Below the pieces are notes generated by a model, which was not told where the DNA came from, did no database searches, and saw only the letters and a program-made list of their open reading frames with translations. Source: a virus. From it: a stretch of 31,478 nucleotides of DNA. Of this stretch, positions 21,432-28,711 are shown one piece after another (the first letter of the stretch is position 1; every line of letters begins with the position of its first letter). The stretch is taken from IMG/VR virus record IMGVR_UViG_3300036985_000856, positions 1 through 31,478 of that record; one strand, given 5' to 3'. The translations under genes and the position numbers were made by a program.

Positions 21432-22006
21432 TTGCAAAGGTTATTAATTTGGATTCACGCCGTGATAAATGGCGCATTTGCGAAATGGAGTTGGGGCCGC
21501 ATTTTGAACTTGAGCGCGTTTCCGCAATACGCCACGAATGGGGATGGGTTGGATTAGCCAAAACATTTAATAAAATATTTGCAGAGGCCGAGGGCGACGT
21601 TTTAATTTTCGAAGACGACGCAACTTATCGAGGCTGGGTAACTAATCTTTTAAATGCAATTAAGGATTTACCGAAAGGCTGGGAAATGTTAATGCTTGGC
21701 GCAAATATTAAAGATCAAAGGATTGACCGGATAAACAACACGTTGGCCCGTACTTATGGCGCCTGGACAACTCACGGCATTTACTATTCGCATAGCCTAT
21801 GCAAAGAGTTGGAAAGCCTAGAGTTTAGCGTTCCAATAGACGAATATTTTAGGACTGTCGTACATCCACGAGGCAACAGTTACGTTGTTTACCCGTTCCT
21901 AAGTTACCAGCGTCCAAGCGACTCAGATATTGAGGGAGGCTTTAAAGATTACACTAATTTATTTTATGAATCCGAGGAAAGGGTTGGCTATTTTGTAAAC
22001 CAGTAA
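21428..22006 (+). CDS. GT25-like glycosyltransferase inside the head module (192 aa)
   Basis: The start (IAKVINLDSRRDKW) followed by a DVLIFEDDA motif (Glu62-Asp63-Asp64) and a middle portion of the GT25/LOS-type fold suggest a sugar transferase, metal-dependent through the EDD. It is coupled to the MuF-like gene (ATGA) and is followed by a strong terminator, so it is co-expressed with head assembly proteins. A role in glycosylating the virion, or surface sugars of the host, is possible. The family call is good; donor and acceptor are unknown. Confidence 0.78.
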   Translation: MIAKVINLDSRRDKWRICEMELGPHFELERVSAIRHEWGWVGLAKTFNKIFAEAEGDVLIFEDDATYRGWVTNLLNAIKDLPKGWEMLMLGANIKDQRIDRINNTLARTYGAWTTHGIYYSHSLCKELESLEFSVPIDEYFRTVVHPRGNSYVVYPFLSYQRPSDSDIEGGFKDYTNLFYESEERVGYFVNQ

Positions 22007-22029
22007 TTTATTGGTTTGCTTTTTTTTTT
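21997..22029 (+). terminator. Terminator after the GT25-like gene
   Basis: A 9-bp stem (AAACCAGTA with TATTGGTTT, one G-T pair; 21997-22017) with a 3-nt loop precedes ten T residues. The stem overlaps the stop codon of the gene upstream and contains the -33 TTTG of the next promoter. Confidence 0.85.
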
Positions 22030-22059
22030 AACCCTTTTATTTTTACAAAAAAAGACGCA
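22015..22059 (+). promoter_or_regulatory. Late promoter before the prohead protease (TTTG-N19-TATTTTTA)
   Basis: TTTG at 22015-22018 and TATTTTTA at 22038-22045, spacing 19, fit the Bacteroidota promoter. Bases 22038-22059 are identical to 19260-19281 and a similar sequence is at 27485-27515. Confidence 0.7.
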
Positions 22060-22773
22060 ATGATTTACAAAAATATAAGCCAAGGAATTATCGAAGACGT
22101 TGACGACGTTAAAGGAATCGTTACTGGTTATTTTTCCGCGTTTAACAACATAGATTCGGACGGCGACGTTATCGTTTCCGGTGCATATAAGAAGACTGTT
22201 GGCGAAAATGGCCCAATGGGACGCAATCGAATTATGCACTTACTCCAGCATAACCCATTGATGCCATTGGCTAAACCAATGGAATTAAGCGAGGACGGCA
22301 AAGGCTTACGTTTTGTTTCTAAGATTACCGAAACCAGTTACGGAAAAGACGTAATTAAACTTTATGCTGAGGGCGTATTTAACGAGCATTCTGTTGGCTT
22401 TGAAATTGTAAAGAGTGATAATAAAGCGGGTTACCGCGAGATTCGAGAAATTAAACTTTGGGAGGGTTCGACAGTTACCTGGGGAGCCAATCCAAATACA
22501 CCAATCGAATCGATGAAGTCTTGGGATAAGCCTAAGACCGAGGAAATGATTTCCAAGTTTTGTGGAATATTGAGAAACGGTAACCTTACCGACGAATCAA
22601 TGATTACTTTGGAAATCGGACTAAAGCAAATTCAAGAGCATTTAAAGGCATTGCATACTAACTCAGTTTTGGCCGTAGAATCCGACGAAAGTCAATTCAT
22701 CACCGTACAAGACCCGACTTTGGCAATGGCTTTGGAGTTCGAATATTTACCTAAACTTAAAAAATTTATTTAA
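22060..22773 (+). CDS. HK97-family prohead protease (237 aa)
   Basis: The serine protease pattern is clear: GIVTGYFSAFNNIDSDGDVI, then RNRIMHLLQHNP with candidate catalytic His60/His64, FNEHSVGFEI with Ser111, and WGANPNTPIES. It would mature the capsid by cleaving the delta domain of the capsid protein or the scaffold. Length is in the family range, and the capsid gene follows by 6 nt, the usual order protease then capsid. Confidence 0.92.
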   Translation: MIYKNISQGIIEDVDDVKGIVTGYFSAFNNIDSDGDVIVSGAYKKTVGENGPMGRNRIMHLLQHNPLMPLAKPMELSEDGKGLRFVSKITETSYGKDVIKLYAEGVFNEHSVGFEIVKSDNKAGYREIREIKLWEGSTVTWGANPNTPIESMKSWDKPKTEEMISKFCGILRNGNLTDESMITLEIGLKQIQEHLKALHTNSVLAVESDESQFITVQDPTLAMALEFEYLPKLKKFI

Positions 22774-22779
22774 AACAAA

Positions 22780-23982
22780 ATGGAAGCAATTAAATCACAA
22801 TTGGACTCTGTATTGGCTAAATTGGAAGGCAACGAAGCGTTGATTTCCGACGTAAAGTCAATGAAAGAAGCGGGTGAGGAATTCAGAAAGAATCTTTCTC
22901 AAGAAACCGCAAAACTAAACGAAAAAGCAACTGCGCTACAGGCTCAACTTGACCAGGTAGACGCAAGAACGCAAGCGGGTTTCGCAAGCGCACAAAAAGG
23001 TTATTCTTTTTCTAGCGAACTAGAGAAAGCATTTGCCTCTGACGCTTTCGGAAACTACAAGAGCGGAAACGCTAACAAGGTAAAACTTGATCTTGAATTG
23101 AAAGGTGGCGATATGACAATCGGCAACTCTTATACTGGCGAAGTTATTCCAGCCGAAAGAGTACCAGATTTGAAGTTTACTCCAAACAGAAAAGTAAACG
23201 TACGTCAGTTGTTGCCAGTTGGACAGACCTCTAGCAACCTTATCCGTTTCGTTCGCGAATCTGCTTACGATAACGCTGCGGCTCCAACTGCGCAAGGTTC
23301 TGCAAAGCCTCAGTCTGATTTCGACCTAACTGCGGTTGACCGTTCTATTAGAACAATCCCTACTTTTATGAGATTGACTAAGGAAATGTTGGACGATACT
23401 CCAGGCTTGATTGCTTACCTTTCTAGCCGTGCGCCAAGCAAACTTTTGAACGTTGAAGATACCCAAATTCTTTACGGGTCTGGTTCTGGTCAAAACTTGC
23501 ACGGTTTCGCAACAGATGGCTCCGCTTATACAAACGTTTCTTTTGGTTCTACAATCAACAGATTCGACGTTTTGGCTGCCGCTGTAGTTCAAACTACTAA
23601 GAACGAATATAGCCCTAACGCTATTATGATTAACCCAACTGATTATTTGAAATTAGTTTCTACTAAAGAAACCTACGGAGAATATGTGTTGCCGTCTTAT
23701 GTGTCAATGACTGGCGGTCAAATGTTTATTATGGGCGTTCCAGTTTACGCAATTAATGGCGTTGTTGCTGGCGATTTCTTCGTTGGAGATTTGGCGCTTG
23801 GTTCTCAGTTGTTCGTTCGTCAGGGCATCACGCTTGAATTCTTTGAGCAAGACGCTGACAACGTAACCAAAAACTTTGTAACCGTACGCGTTGAGGAAAG
23901 AATTGCACTTGCAGTTTACACTTCTCAGTCTATTGTTTACGGATCATTTGCTGCGGCACTTGCATCTGGCTCTGGTAACTAA
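22780..23982 (+). CDS. Major capsid protein, HK97 fold (400 aa)
   Basis: The first 75 residues form a coiled-coil delta/scaffold region (LAKLEGNEALISDVKS followed by EEFRKNLSQETAKLNEKATA), followed by the HK97-fold part: GNSYTGEVIPAERVPDLKF, NLIRFVRES, LYGSGSGQNLHGFA and the C-terminal VRVEERIALAVYTSQSIVYG. The delta region is presumably removed by the upstream protease. It is followed by a strong terminator at 24011-24037, which separates it from the second glycosyltransferase. Codon use is richer in C-ended codons than many neighbours, as expected for a highly expressed protein. Confidence 0.95.
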   Translation: MEAIKSQLDSVLAKLEGNEALISDVKSMKEAGEEFRKNLSQETAKLNEKATALQAQLDQVDARTQAGFASAQKGYSFSSELEKAFASDAFGNYKSGNANKVKLDLELKGGDMTIGNSYTGEVIPAERVPDLKFTPNRKVNVRQLLPVGQTSSNLIRFVRESAYDNAAAPTAQGSAKPQSDFDLTAVDRSIRTIPTFMRLTKEMLDDTPGLIAYLSSRAPSKLLNVEDTQILYGSGSGQNLHGFATDGSAYTNVSFGSTINRFDVLAAAVVQTTKNEYSPNAIMINPTDYLKLVSTKETYGEYVLPSYVSMTGGQMFIMGVPVYAINGVVAGDFFVGDLALGSQLFVRQGITLEFFEQDADNVTKNFVTVRVEERIALAVYTSQSIVYGSFAAALASGSGN

Positions 23983-24010
23983 TTTCATAGGTTAGTTTTA
24001 GTTGAAAATT

Positions 24011-24037
24011 CCCGCACAATTTTGTGCGGGTTTTTTT
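24011..24037 (+). terminator. Terminator after the capsid gene
   Basis: CCCGCACAA and TTGTGCGGG form a 9-bp perfect stem around TT, followed by seven T residues. Confidence 0.95.
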
Positions 24038-24084
24038 ATTTATTTAAAAATCAATAGGTTTACTAAAACCAAAGCAAAAAATTT

Positions 24085-25071
24085 ATGAATATAGTTTTTT
24101 TTGTACACGCGTGGGCGGGAACGCATAACTCGGGCGCCGAGTGGACAGTTCAGCATTACGCTAAATTTTTGCATCAAAAAGGGTGCAGCATTGAAGTAAT
24201 TTTACCCGAAAACCAGATTTACCCGGACGGCGAAAAGTTTGCTTTTATAAAATTTATAACCGGCTATTATTCCAACGAGTTTTTTTTAGCATTAAGTAAT
24301 GCCGACGTTGTCTTTACCCATTTAGATAATACAGGCGTTGCAATTAATTGGGCAAGGCATTTTAAAAAGCATTTGATTTTTCTTAGCCACAACGACCACG
24401 ATTACAGAATTGTGCGCGCTAGACAGTTAAATATTTCGGTAGTTTACAACAACAAAGCAAACGAAAAAAACGTAGGCGGTGGAGCATATCCTAACCCGTC
24501 AATCGTTTGCAAACCTCCAATTTTTGCAGACGACGTAAAATATAACCGCAAGCACGGGCAGAACGTTACGCTTATTAATTGCAACGAAAACAAAGGAGGC
24601 AAAATACTTATTGAACTTGCCAAGCGATTGCCTAAGATTAAATTTCTAGGCGTGCTTGGTAGTTATGGCGAGCAAATAATTGACGACACTTACAAAAATT
24701 TAAAGTACGTTCCGCAAACGCCAGACATCCATTTGATTTATGGCAAATCAAACATCGTTTTAATGCCAAGTGATTACGAGAGTTACGGACGTGTAGCGTT
24801 AGAGGCTGCTATTAATCGGTTGCCAGTTATTTGCACGCCAACAGATGGCTTAAAAGAATGTCTTGGGTCCGCTGGTCTTTACTTTGAACGCGAAGACATT
24901 GATGGAATGGCTAAAAAAATCGAGGAATTAATGACCGACGAAATTCTTTACGATTTCCATCAAAATATTATGCGCAACCTAGCAGAGGAACGGCTAAAAT
25001 ACCAAGACCAAGAATTGGATGCATTTTATACCTTTATTGTTGACAAAGCAAAACGAGATTATAATGAGTGA
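24085..25071 (+). CDS. Glycosyltransferase, GT4/GT1-like GT-B fold (328 aa)
   Basis: The N-terminus (MNIVFFVHAWAGTHNSGAEW) is the glycine-containing first loop of a GT-B fold, and the C-terminal domain has the typical nucleotide-sugar signature SDYESYGRVALEAAINRLPV, where the E-x7-E is formed by the two Glu. The enzyme would transfer a sugar from a nucleotide donor. It follows the capsid terminator and overlaps the connector gene at its 3' end (25064), so it is translated with the head-tail genes. Together with the GT25-like gene it suggests virion or host-surface glycosylation. No clear promoter box precedes it; TAGGTTTA at 24055 is weak. Confidence 0.85.
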   Translation: MNIVFFVHAWAGTHNSGAEWTVQHYAKFLHQKGCSIEVILPENQIYPDGEKFAFIKFITGYYSNEFFLALSNADVVFTHLDNTGVAINWARHFKKHLIFLSHNDHDYRIVRARQLNISVVYNNKANEKNVGGGAYPNPSIVCKPPIFADDVKYNRKHGQNVTLINCNENKGGKILIELAKRLPKIKFLGVLGSYGEQIIDDTYKNLKYVPQTPDIHLIYGKSNIVLMPSDYESYGRVALEAAINRLPVICTPTDGLKECLGSAGLYFEREDIDGMAKKIEELMTDEILYDFHQNIMRNLAEERLKYQDQELDAFYTFIVDKAKRDYNE

Positions 25072-25654
25072 TTTACTTTATACACCTACCAACGGATCAT
25101 TTACGGGTTATTCAATCCAATTTGCAGACGTTGCGCCAGTTACCGAACCAGTTACATTGGCCGAGGCAAAAGAATACGCCAGAATTGATGGCAGCGCCGA
25201 GGACACTTTAATAACTAGCCTTATAAAAATGGCTCGAATACATTGTGAAGCCTATATGGGAAAAGCAATTATTCGCAAGACTGTTACAATAGAATCGTTT
25301 TCGTTCCCTTATCAATGGCAAATCCCTTATGGGCCTTTGGTTGCAGCTAACGACGTTACTAAGGTTGTAACCGTTGACCAAAATAATGTTGAGACGGCTT
25401 TAAATTACCAACTAAACATTGGAGTTTTTCCAAAGATTAACATTATAAGCGGCTCCCAATCCTATAAATTTAGAATGGTTTATATTGCTGGATTTACAAC
25501 CGTTCCCGAAGATATTAAATTAGCGATTAAGATGCTGGTTAATACGCTTTACGAACGCCGAGAGGACTTTAGCGACTTACAAGCTATTGAATCGCCTTTA
25601 GGCGTTAAAGCCTTGTTAATGCCTTATAAAACTTATAACTGGTTTGGAGCGTGA
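25064..25654 (+). CDS. Head-tail connector, gp6-like (196 aa)
   Basis: The pattern PVTLAEAKEYARIDGSAEDT, then LIKMARIHCEAYMGKAI and a C-terminal DIKLAIKMLVNTLYERRE is that of the phage gp6-like connector family. The protein joins the portal to the tail. I chose the ATG at 25064; a longer frame from 25019 would overlap the glycosyltransferase by 53 nt. The stop overlaps the GTG start of the next gene. Confidence 0.85.
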   Translation: MSDLLYTPTNGSFTGYSIQFADVAPVTEPVTLAEAKEYARIDGSAEDTLITSLIKMARIHCEAYMGKAIIRKTVTIESFSFPYQWQIPYGPLVAANDVTKVVTVDQNNVETALNYQLNIGVFPKINIISGSQSYKFRMVYIAGFTTVPEDIKLAIKMLVNTLYERREDFSDLQAIESPLGVKALLMPYKTYNWFGA

Positions 25655-25992
25655 GAACAAATAAAGAAATTAAAGCCGGCGATTTACGCGAGAGGATTTC
25701 GTTTTTTAACTCAAATCTTAGCGCAGACGGATACGGCGGTTTTTATAGTTCGGCTGGGTTATCTTATACTTGTTGGGCCAAGGTAACCAACTTGTCCGGA
25801 CGTCGTCAAAATTCCGAGGATCAAATGGTTATTAAAAACCAATGGGAAATAATTATTAGAGACAACCCGCTGGTTACAATTACCAAGGCAAATTTTATAA
25901 TTTACGCTGGCCAAACTTTAATTATTGACTCGGTTATTGACGCGCTGGAATACGACCGAATGATTAGAATTATAGCAATCGAACGAGAATAA
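25651..25992 (+). CDS. Head-tail joining protein (113 aa, GTG start)
   Basis: The pattern KAGDLRERISFFNSNLSADGYGG (shown in part), SYTCWAKVTNLSGRR and a C-terminal YDRMIRIIAIERE is that of head-tail adaptor/joining proteins. It begins with GTG in an overlap with the stop of the connector (GTGA). It would form the stopper ring between connector and tail. Its stop directly precedes the next start. Confidence 0.85.
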   Translation: MRTNKEIKAGDLRERISFFNSNLSADGYGGFYSSAGLSYTCWAKVTNLSGRRQNSEDQMVIKNQWEIIIRDNPLVTITKANFIIYAGQTLIIDSVIDALEYDRMIRIIAIERE

Positions 25993-26436
25993 ATGTTAAG
26001 CATCGAATTTAATAAGCAAAGTTTAAACGCTTTTTACAAGTACTTAAAAGACTTGGAGGGAGACGTTGCCGATTACGTTCGAGCGGAAATAGAGGACTCA
26101 ATTCTGGCTATTGAAACAGACGCGGCAAACGACGTTCCTGTTGATACCGGAACGCTAAAAAATAGCATTCAATCAACGCCAATTAAAATAAGTAAAAACG
26201 AAATTACTGGAGGCGTTGAGGTTGGCGCTGAATATTCGCCTTACGTTGAGTTTGGAACTGGCACGCGAGTAAAAGTACCTAGCGAATTAAGCGCGTTCGC
26301 GTCTCAATACAAAGGCGACGGAATTAAAGAAGTTAACTTGCCAGCAAGACCTTTCTTTTATCCAGCGGTTTATAAACAACGCCAGGAATTGCCTAAAAAT
26401 ATCGAGCGCACTTTGATTAAATTATTTAATAAATAA
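25993..26436 (+). CDS. HK97 gp10-like tail completion protein (147 aa)
   Basis: The pattern DVPVDTGTLKNSI, VGAEYSPYVEFGTG and LPARPFFYPAV is the signature of HK97 gp10-like proteins, found between head-tail joining and tail terminator genes. It starts immediately after the upstream stop codon (TAAATG). Part of the head-tail interface. Confidence 0.88.
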   Translation: MLSIEFNKQSLNAFYKYLKDLEGDVADYVRAEIEDSILAIETDAANDVPVDTGTLKNSIQSTPIKISKNEITGGVEVGAEYSPYVEFGTGTRVKVPSELSAFASQYKGDGIKEVNLPARPFFYPAVYKQRQELPKNIERTLIKLFNK

Positions 26437-26438
26437 AA

Positions 26439-26870
26439 ATGAGAAATATTAAACCATTTGTTCGCAAGGCTTATTGGACGGCGCTTAATAATACGATTAC
26501 TTATAAGGGTGCGGTTGTTCCTTGTTACGATACTTTTGCGCCGGATAATGCTACGTTTCCATATATTTTAATTGGCAACCAGACGCAAGCCGACGACAAA
26601 GACAACCAGGAGTTTAATTACGTTACTACAATCGTTTTGGACGTTGTTACGGCTGCAATTGCTCCTTATGGTAGGTTAGACGCTGACAGTATTGCAGACG
26701 CTATTTTGCAAATCGTTTGCCGTTATCCAGAAAATTATTTGTTACTAAATGTAGGTAAAATTGTAACGGCTAAACTTATTCAACAAACTAGCCTTTCAAG
26801 TATTACCGATACTAACGTAGTACATCGAGAAATTTTAACGATTGAAAATTGGATTGATGGGCAAGGTTAA
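26439..26870 (+). CDS. Tail terminator/completion protein, DUF3168-like (143 aa)
   Basis: Synteny and a DUF3168-type layout (PCYDTFAPDNATFPYILIGN, then a long region with beta strands) suggest the tail terminator that caps the tail tube. The sequence match is weak by eye, so the call rests on position between gp10-like and tube genes and on size. It overlaps the next gene's start by 14 nt. Confidence 0.65.
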   Translation: MRNIKPFVRKAYWTALNNTITYKGAVVPCYDTFAPDNATFPYILIGNQTQADDKDNQEFNYVTTIVLDVVTAAIAPYGRLDADSIADAILQIVCRYPENYLLLNVGKIVTAKLIQQTSLSSITDTNVVHREILTIENWIDGQG

Positions 26871-27321
26871 CGGGTCAACGCTTTTCGTAATTGTTGGCGA
26901 GCAAATAATTGGCAAATCCAAGGCTTACCAATTGAGCGTTGAAATGCAAAAATTGGATTCTGTTTCGAACGCTAACGGAATGTTTACGGATCACATAAGC
27001 AAAATCGGGTCCTGGTCTTTATCGTCCGATGCGCTTACTATTTACGACGGTTATTCATACGGAGACCTTTACGACGTTTTTAAAAACAGACAACGAGTTT
27101 GGTTGTCAATTGGCGCCGAGACGGATTATACTTTACTAGGTTTGGCAATGGTCGAATCGTTGACTAATTCCGCAGCAATGGAAAACGTTGCGAGTTACTC
27201 CGTAAATTTTAAAGGCGTTGGCGAATTATACCAATCGACTTTGCCAGCCGAGCGTTTTATTATTGACGAATTATTTGAAAAAATAATAGATCAAGACTCA
27301 AATTATTTAATTTATACTTGA
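26857..27321 (+). CDS. Tail-tube-like protein, paralogue A (154 aa)
   Basis: The sequence (MGKVNGSTLFVIVGEQIIG, SDALTIYDGYSYGDLYDVF, VASYSVNFKGVGELYQ) aligns with the protein at 27545 over its whole length: NG..L.V..G...IG start, D.....DHI......WS...D.L..FD/YD..., GDLY...., and the SYSV.F.G.G.L end. Both are of the TP901-1-type tail tube family. The ATG at 26857 is chosen; TTG codons at 26842 or 26854 would lengthen it by up to five residues. It is followed by the Cys-rich gene with a one-base overlap. It could be a second tube component or a specialised tube-end subunit. Confidence 0.75.
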   Translation: MGKVNGSTLFVIVGEQIIGKSKAYQLSVEMQKLDSVSNANGMFTDHISKIGSWSLSSDALTIYDGYSYGDLYDVFKNRQRVWLSIGAETDYTLLGLAMVESLTNSAAMENVASYSVNFKGVGELYQSTLPAERFIIDELFEKIIDQDSNYLIYT

Positions 27322-27476
27322 TGGCAGATTTTACCAAATGCAAACCGCAGCGCTGCAAATTAAAAAGCCTTTGTTTGCGTTACACAACACCGCCAGGCGA
27401 CTGGCAAAGTTATTTCAGTAAAGAGCCAAGCGCTCCTTGCGGAACGAAATGCGAAATGTTTAAGCCTAACAATTGA
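27321..27476 (+). CDS. Cys-rich microprotein, copy B (51 aa)
   Basis: It has the same Cys spacing as the 66-aa protein at 12069-12269 (C-x4-C-x5-C, RYT..P...(W or Y)..(S or A)YF, then CGTKCEM at the end), with an extra Cys. The two are clearly related but diverged. It starts in the stop of the tube-like gene (TGATG) and is followed by a late promoter. A zinc-binding role is likely; why a virion block holds one is unclear. Confidence 0.75.
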   Translation: MADFTKCKPQRCKLKSLCLRYTTPPGDWQSYFSKEPSAPCGTKCEMFKPNN

Positions 27477-27484
27477 TTTATACG

Positions 27485-27515
27485 TTTGCATTTATTTAAA
27501 GACCTTTTATTTTTA
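27485..27515 (+). promoter_or_regulatory. Late promoter before the tail-tube gene (TTTG-N19-TATTTTTA)
   Basis: TTTG at 27485-27488 and TATTTTTA at 27508-27515, spacing 19. The core CCTTTTATTTTTA and an A-run follow as at 22034-22053, so this is the third member of the late promoter group. Confidence 0.7.
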
Positions 27516-27544
27516 AAAAAAAATCGAATTAAACTCTTAAAAAT

Positions 27545-27967
27545 ATGGCTACTACTGGCAAATTTAACGGAACGCTCCTAAACGTTTACCTTGGTAATAC
27601 AATGATTGGATGCGCAACCTCCTCTGAACTATCCGTAAACGTTGACCTTGCGGACGCAACTTGTAAAGACGATGGCGGTTGGTCCGACCACATTGCCGGT
27701 CTTCGCGATTGGTCAGTTTCAACAGACGGATTGGTTGCATTTGACGACGTTAACAACGTTGGCGACCTTTATACTCTATTAAGCGGTCGTTCTGTTGTTG
27801 CTTTGAAATTTACCACAAACGTAACTGGAGACTTGGTATTTTACGGAAACGCAAGCGTTGCATCTATTAGCGTCAGCGCTGAAATGGAAGCCGCAGTAAC
27901 TTACTCCGTAGAATTTACCGGAAAAGGTCCTTTACTTAAGGCAACCGTAGTTCCAGCATCTACCTAA
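27545..27967 (+). CDS. Major tail tube protein, TP901-1-like (paralogue B, 140 aa)
   Basis: The pattern GKFNGTLLNVYLGNTMIG, SVSTDGLVAFDDVNNVGDLY and a C-terminal VTYSVEFTGKGPLLK matches tail tube proteins of the TP901-1/phi13 group. It is under its own late promoter and uses many optimal-looking codons, so it is most likely the abundant tube subunit. It lies just before the chaperone genes and tape measure, the normal order. The paralogue at 26857 has the same fold. Confidence 0.88.
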   Translation: MATTGKFNGTLLNVYLGNTMIGCATSSELSVNVDLADATCKDDGGWSDHIAGLRDWSVSTDGLVAFDDVNNVGDLYTLLSGRSVVALKFTTNVTGDLVFYGNASVASISVSAEMEAAVTYSVEFTGKGPLLKATVVPAST

Positions 27968-27986
27968 TTTTTGCTAACTTGCCCGT

Positions 27987-28352
27987 ATGAACTACACAGG
28001 CAGAACAACAGTAGAAATAAATGGGCGCGCCTATCCTCTTAAATTTGGGATGGGCGCGTTAATCCATTTTAGCGAAACGCTAGGTTATGACGTCCAGGAG
28101 ACGATTGAGCAACTTACAACGCCAGGCGTTGGTCAAATTAAATCCATTGCTAAATTTGTTTACTCGGCTTTATATGTTGAGGCAATTTATAAAGACAAAG
28201 AGTTGGATTTAACTTACGAGGATATTTTGGACTGGGTCGATATGACACATCCAACAGAATTGGGCAAGGTAATGCAAACCATTATGTTTGGCTTGTCGGC
28301 AATTACCCAGGTCGAAGTCCCAGAGCAAGAAGGCGGCTCAAAAAAAAAATAA
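27987..28352 (+). CDS. Tail assembly chaperone, gpG-like (121 aa)
   Basis: The sequence is acidic at the end and ends SKKK at an A9-TAA. The order (tube, chaperone pair, tape measure) and length fit the lambda gpG role. The stop lies right behind the slippery run at 28340-28349 (ten A residues), where a -1 shift gives the longer product continuing in the 28711 frame. Confidence 0.82.
   Translation: MNYTGRTTVEINGRAYPLKFGMGALIHFSETLGYDVQETIEQLTTPGVGQIKSIAKFVYSALYVEAIYKDKELDLTYEDILDWVDMTHPTELGKVMQTIMFGLSAITQVEVPEQEGGSKKK
28340..28349 (+). promoter_or_regulatory. Probable -1 ribosomal frameshift site (ten A residues)
   Basis: TCA AAA AAA AAA TAA in the chaperone frame; slipping -1 anywhere in the A-run avoids the stop and enters a frame that is open for 78 nt before the first ATG at 28418. 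Confidence 0.75.
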
Positions 28353-28711
28353 CTTTTAACGATATTTGGCATTATGCCATTGGGGAGTTAGGTCTAGCGC
28401 CTGACTCCTTTTATTTTATGTCCTTTGCCGAGTATCAATCAATTGCTTACGGCCATCAAATGCGAGAAAGCAAACAGGAAAATTTGTTTAGATCACTTTG
28501 GGTGCAGTTAAACAACGTTAACGTTACCAAGAAAAGTGATTTAATTCGTAAGCCAGAAAAGTATTGGAAAATCCCGTTATTGGATGCTAAGCCGGTTAAA
28601 ATTCCAAATGAAGCGGAAAAGCAAAAGGCATACGAAATTGGGTTACAATGGCAAAACCTTAAATTTGAGGAAGAGGCCAATTTTGACACGATAACAAAAA
28701 CGATAAAATGA
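28340..28711 (+). CDS. Chaperone extension, gpT-like part reached by -1 frameshift
   Basis: The frame starting in the A-run reads KKKITFNDIWHYAIGELGL followed by APDSFYFMSFAEYQ, the classic ELGL.P..F..M...E pattern of gpT-like chaperone domains. Since this motif starts before the first ATG (28418), translation from that ATG would lose it, which argues for frameshifting. The end overlaps the tape measure start (ATGA). The fused gpG-gpT-like product of about 244 residues would guide tape measure and tube assembly. Confidence 0.8.
   Translation, partial: KKKITFNDIWHYAIGELGLAPDSFYFMSFAEYQSIAYGHQMRESKQENLFRSLWVQLNNVNVTKKSDLIRKPEKYWKIPLLDAKPVKIPNEAEKQKAYEIGLQWQNLKFEEEANFDTITKTIK

Noticed and set aside
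25019-25063. N-terminal extension of the connector protein
   Set aside because: It lies in the glycosyltransferase gene and gives residues that do not look like the family; the ATG at 25064 is better.
28418-28711. Stand-alone gene from ATG 28418
   Set aside because: The conserved motif of the domain lies upstream of this ATG in the same open frame, so a -1 frameshift product is more likely.
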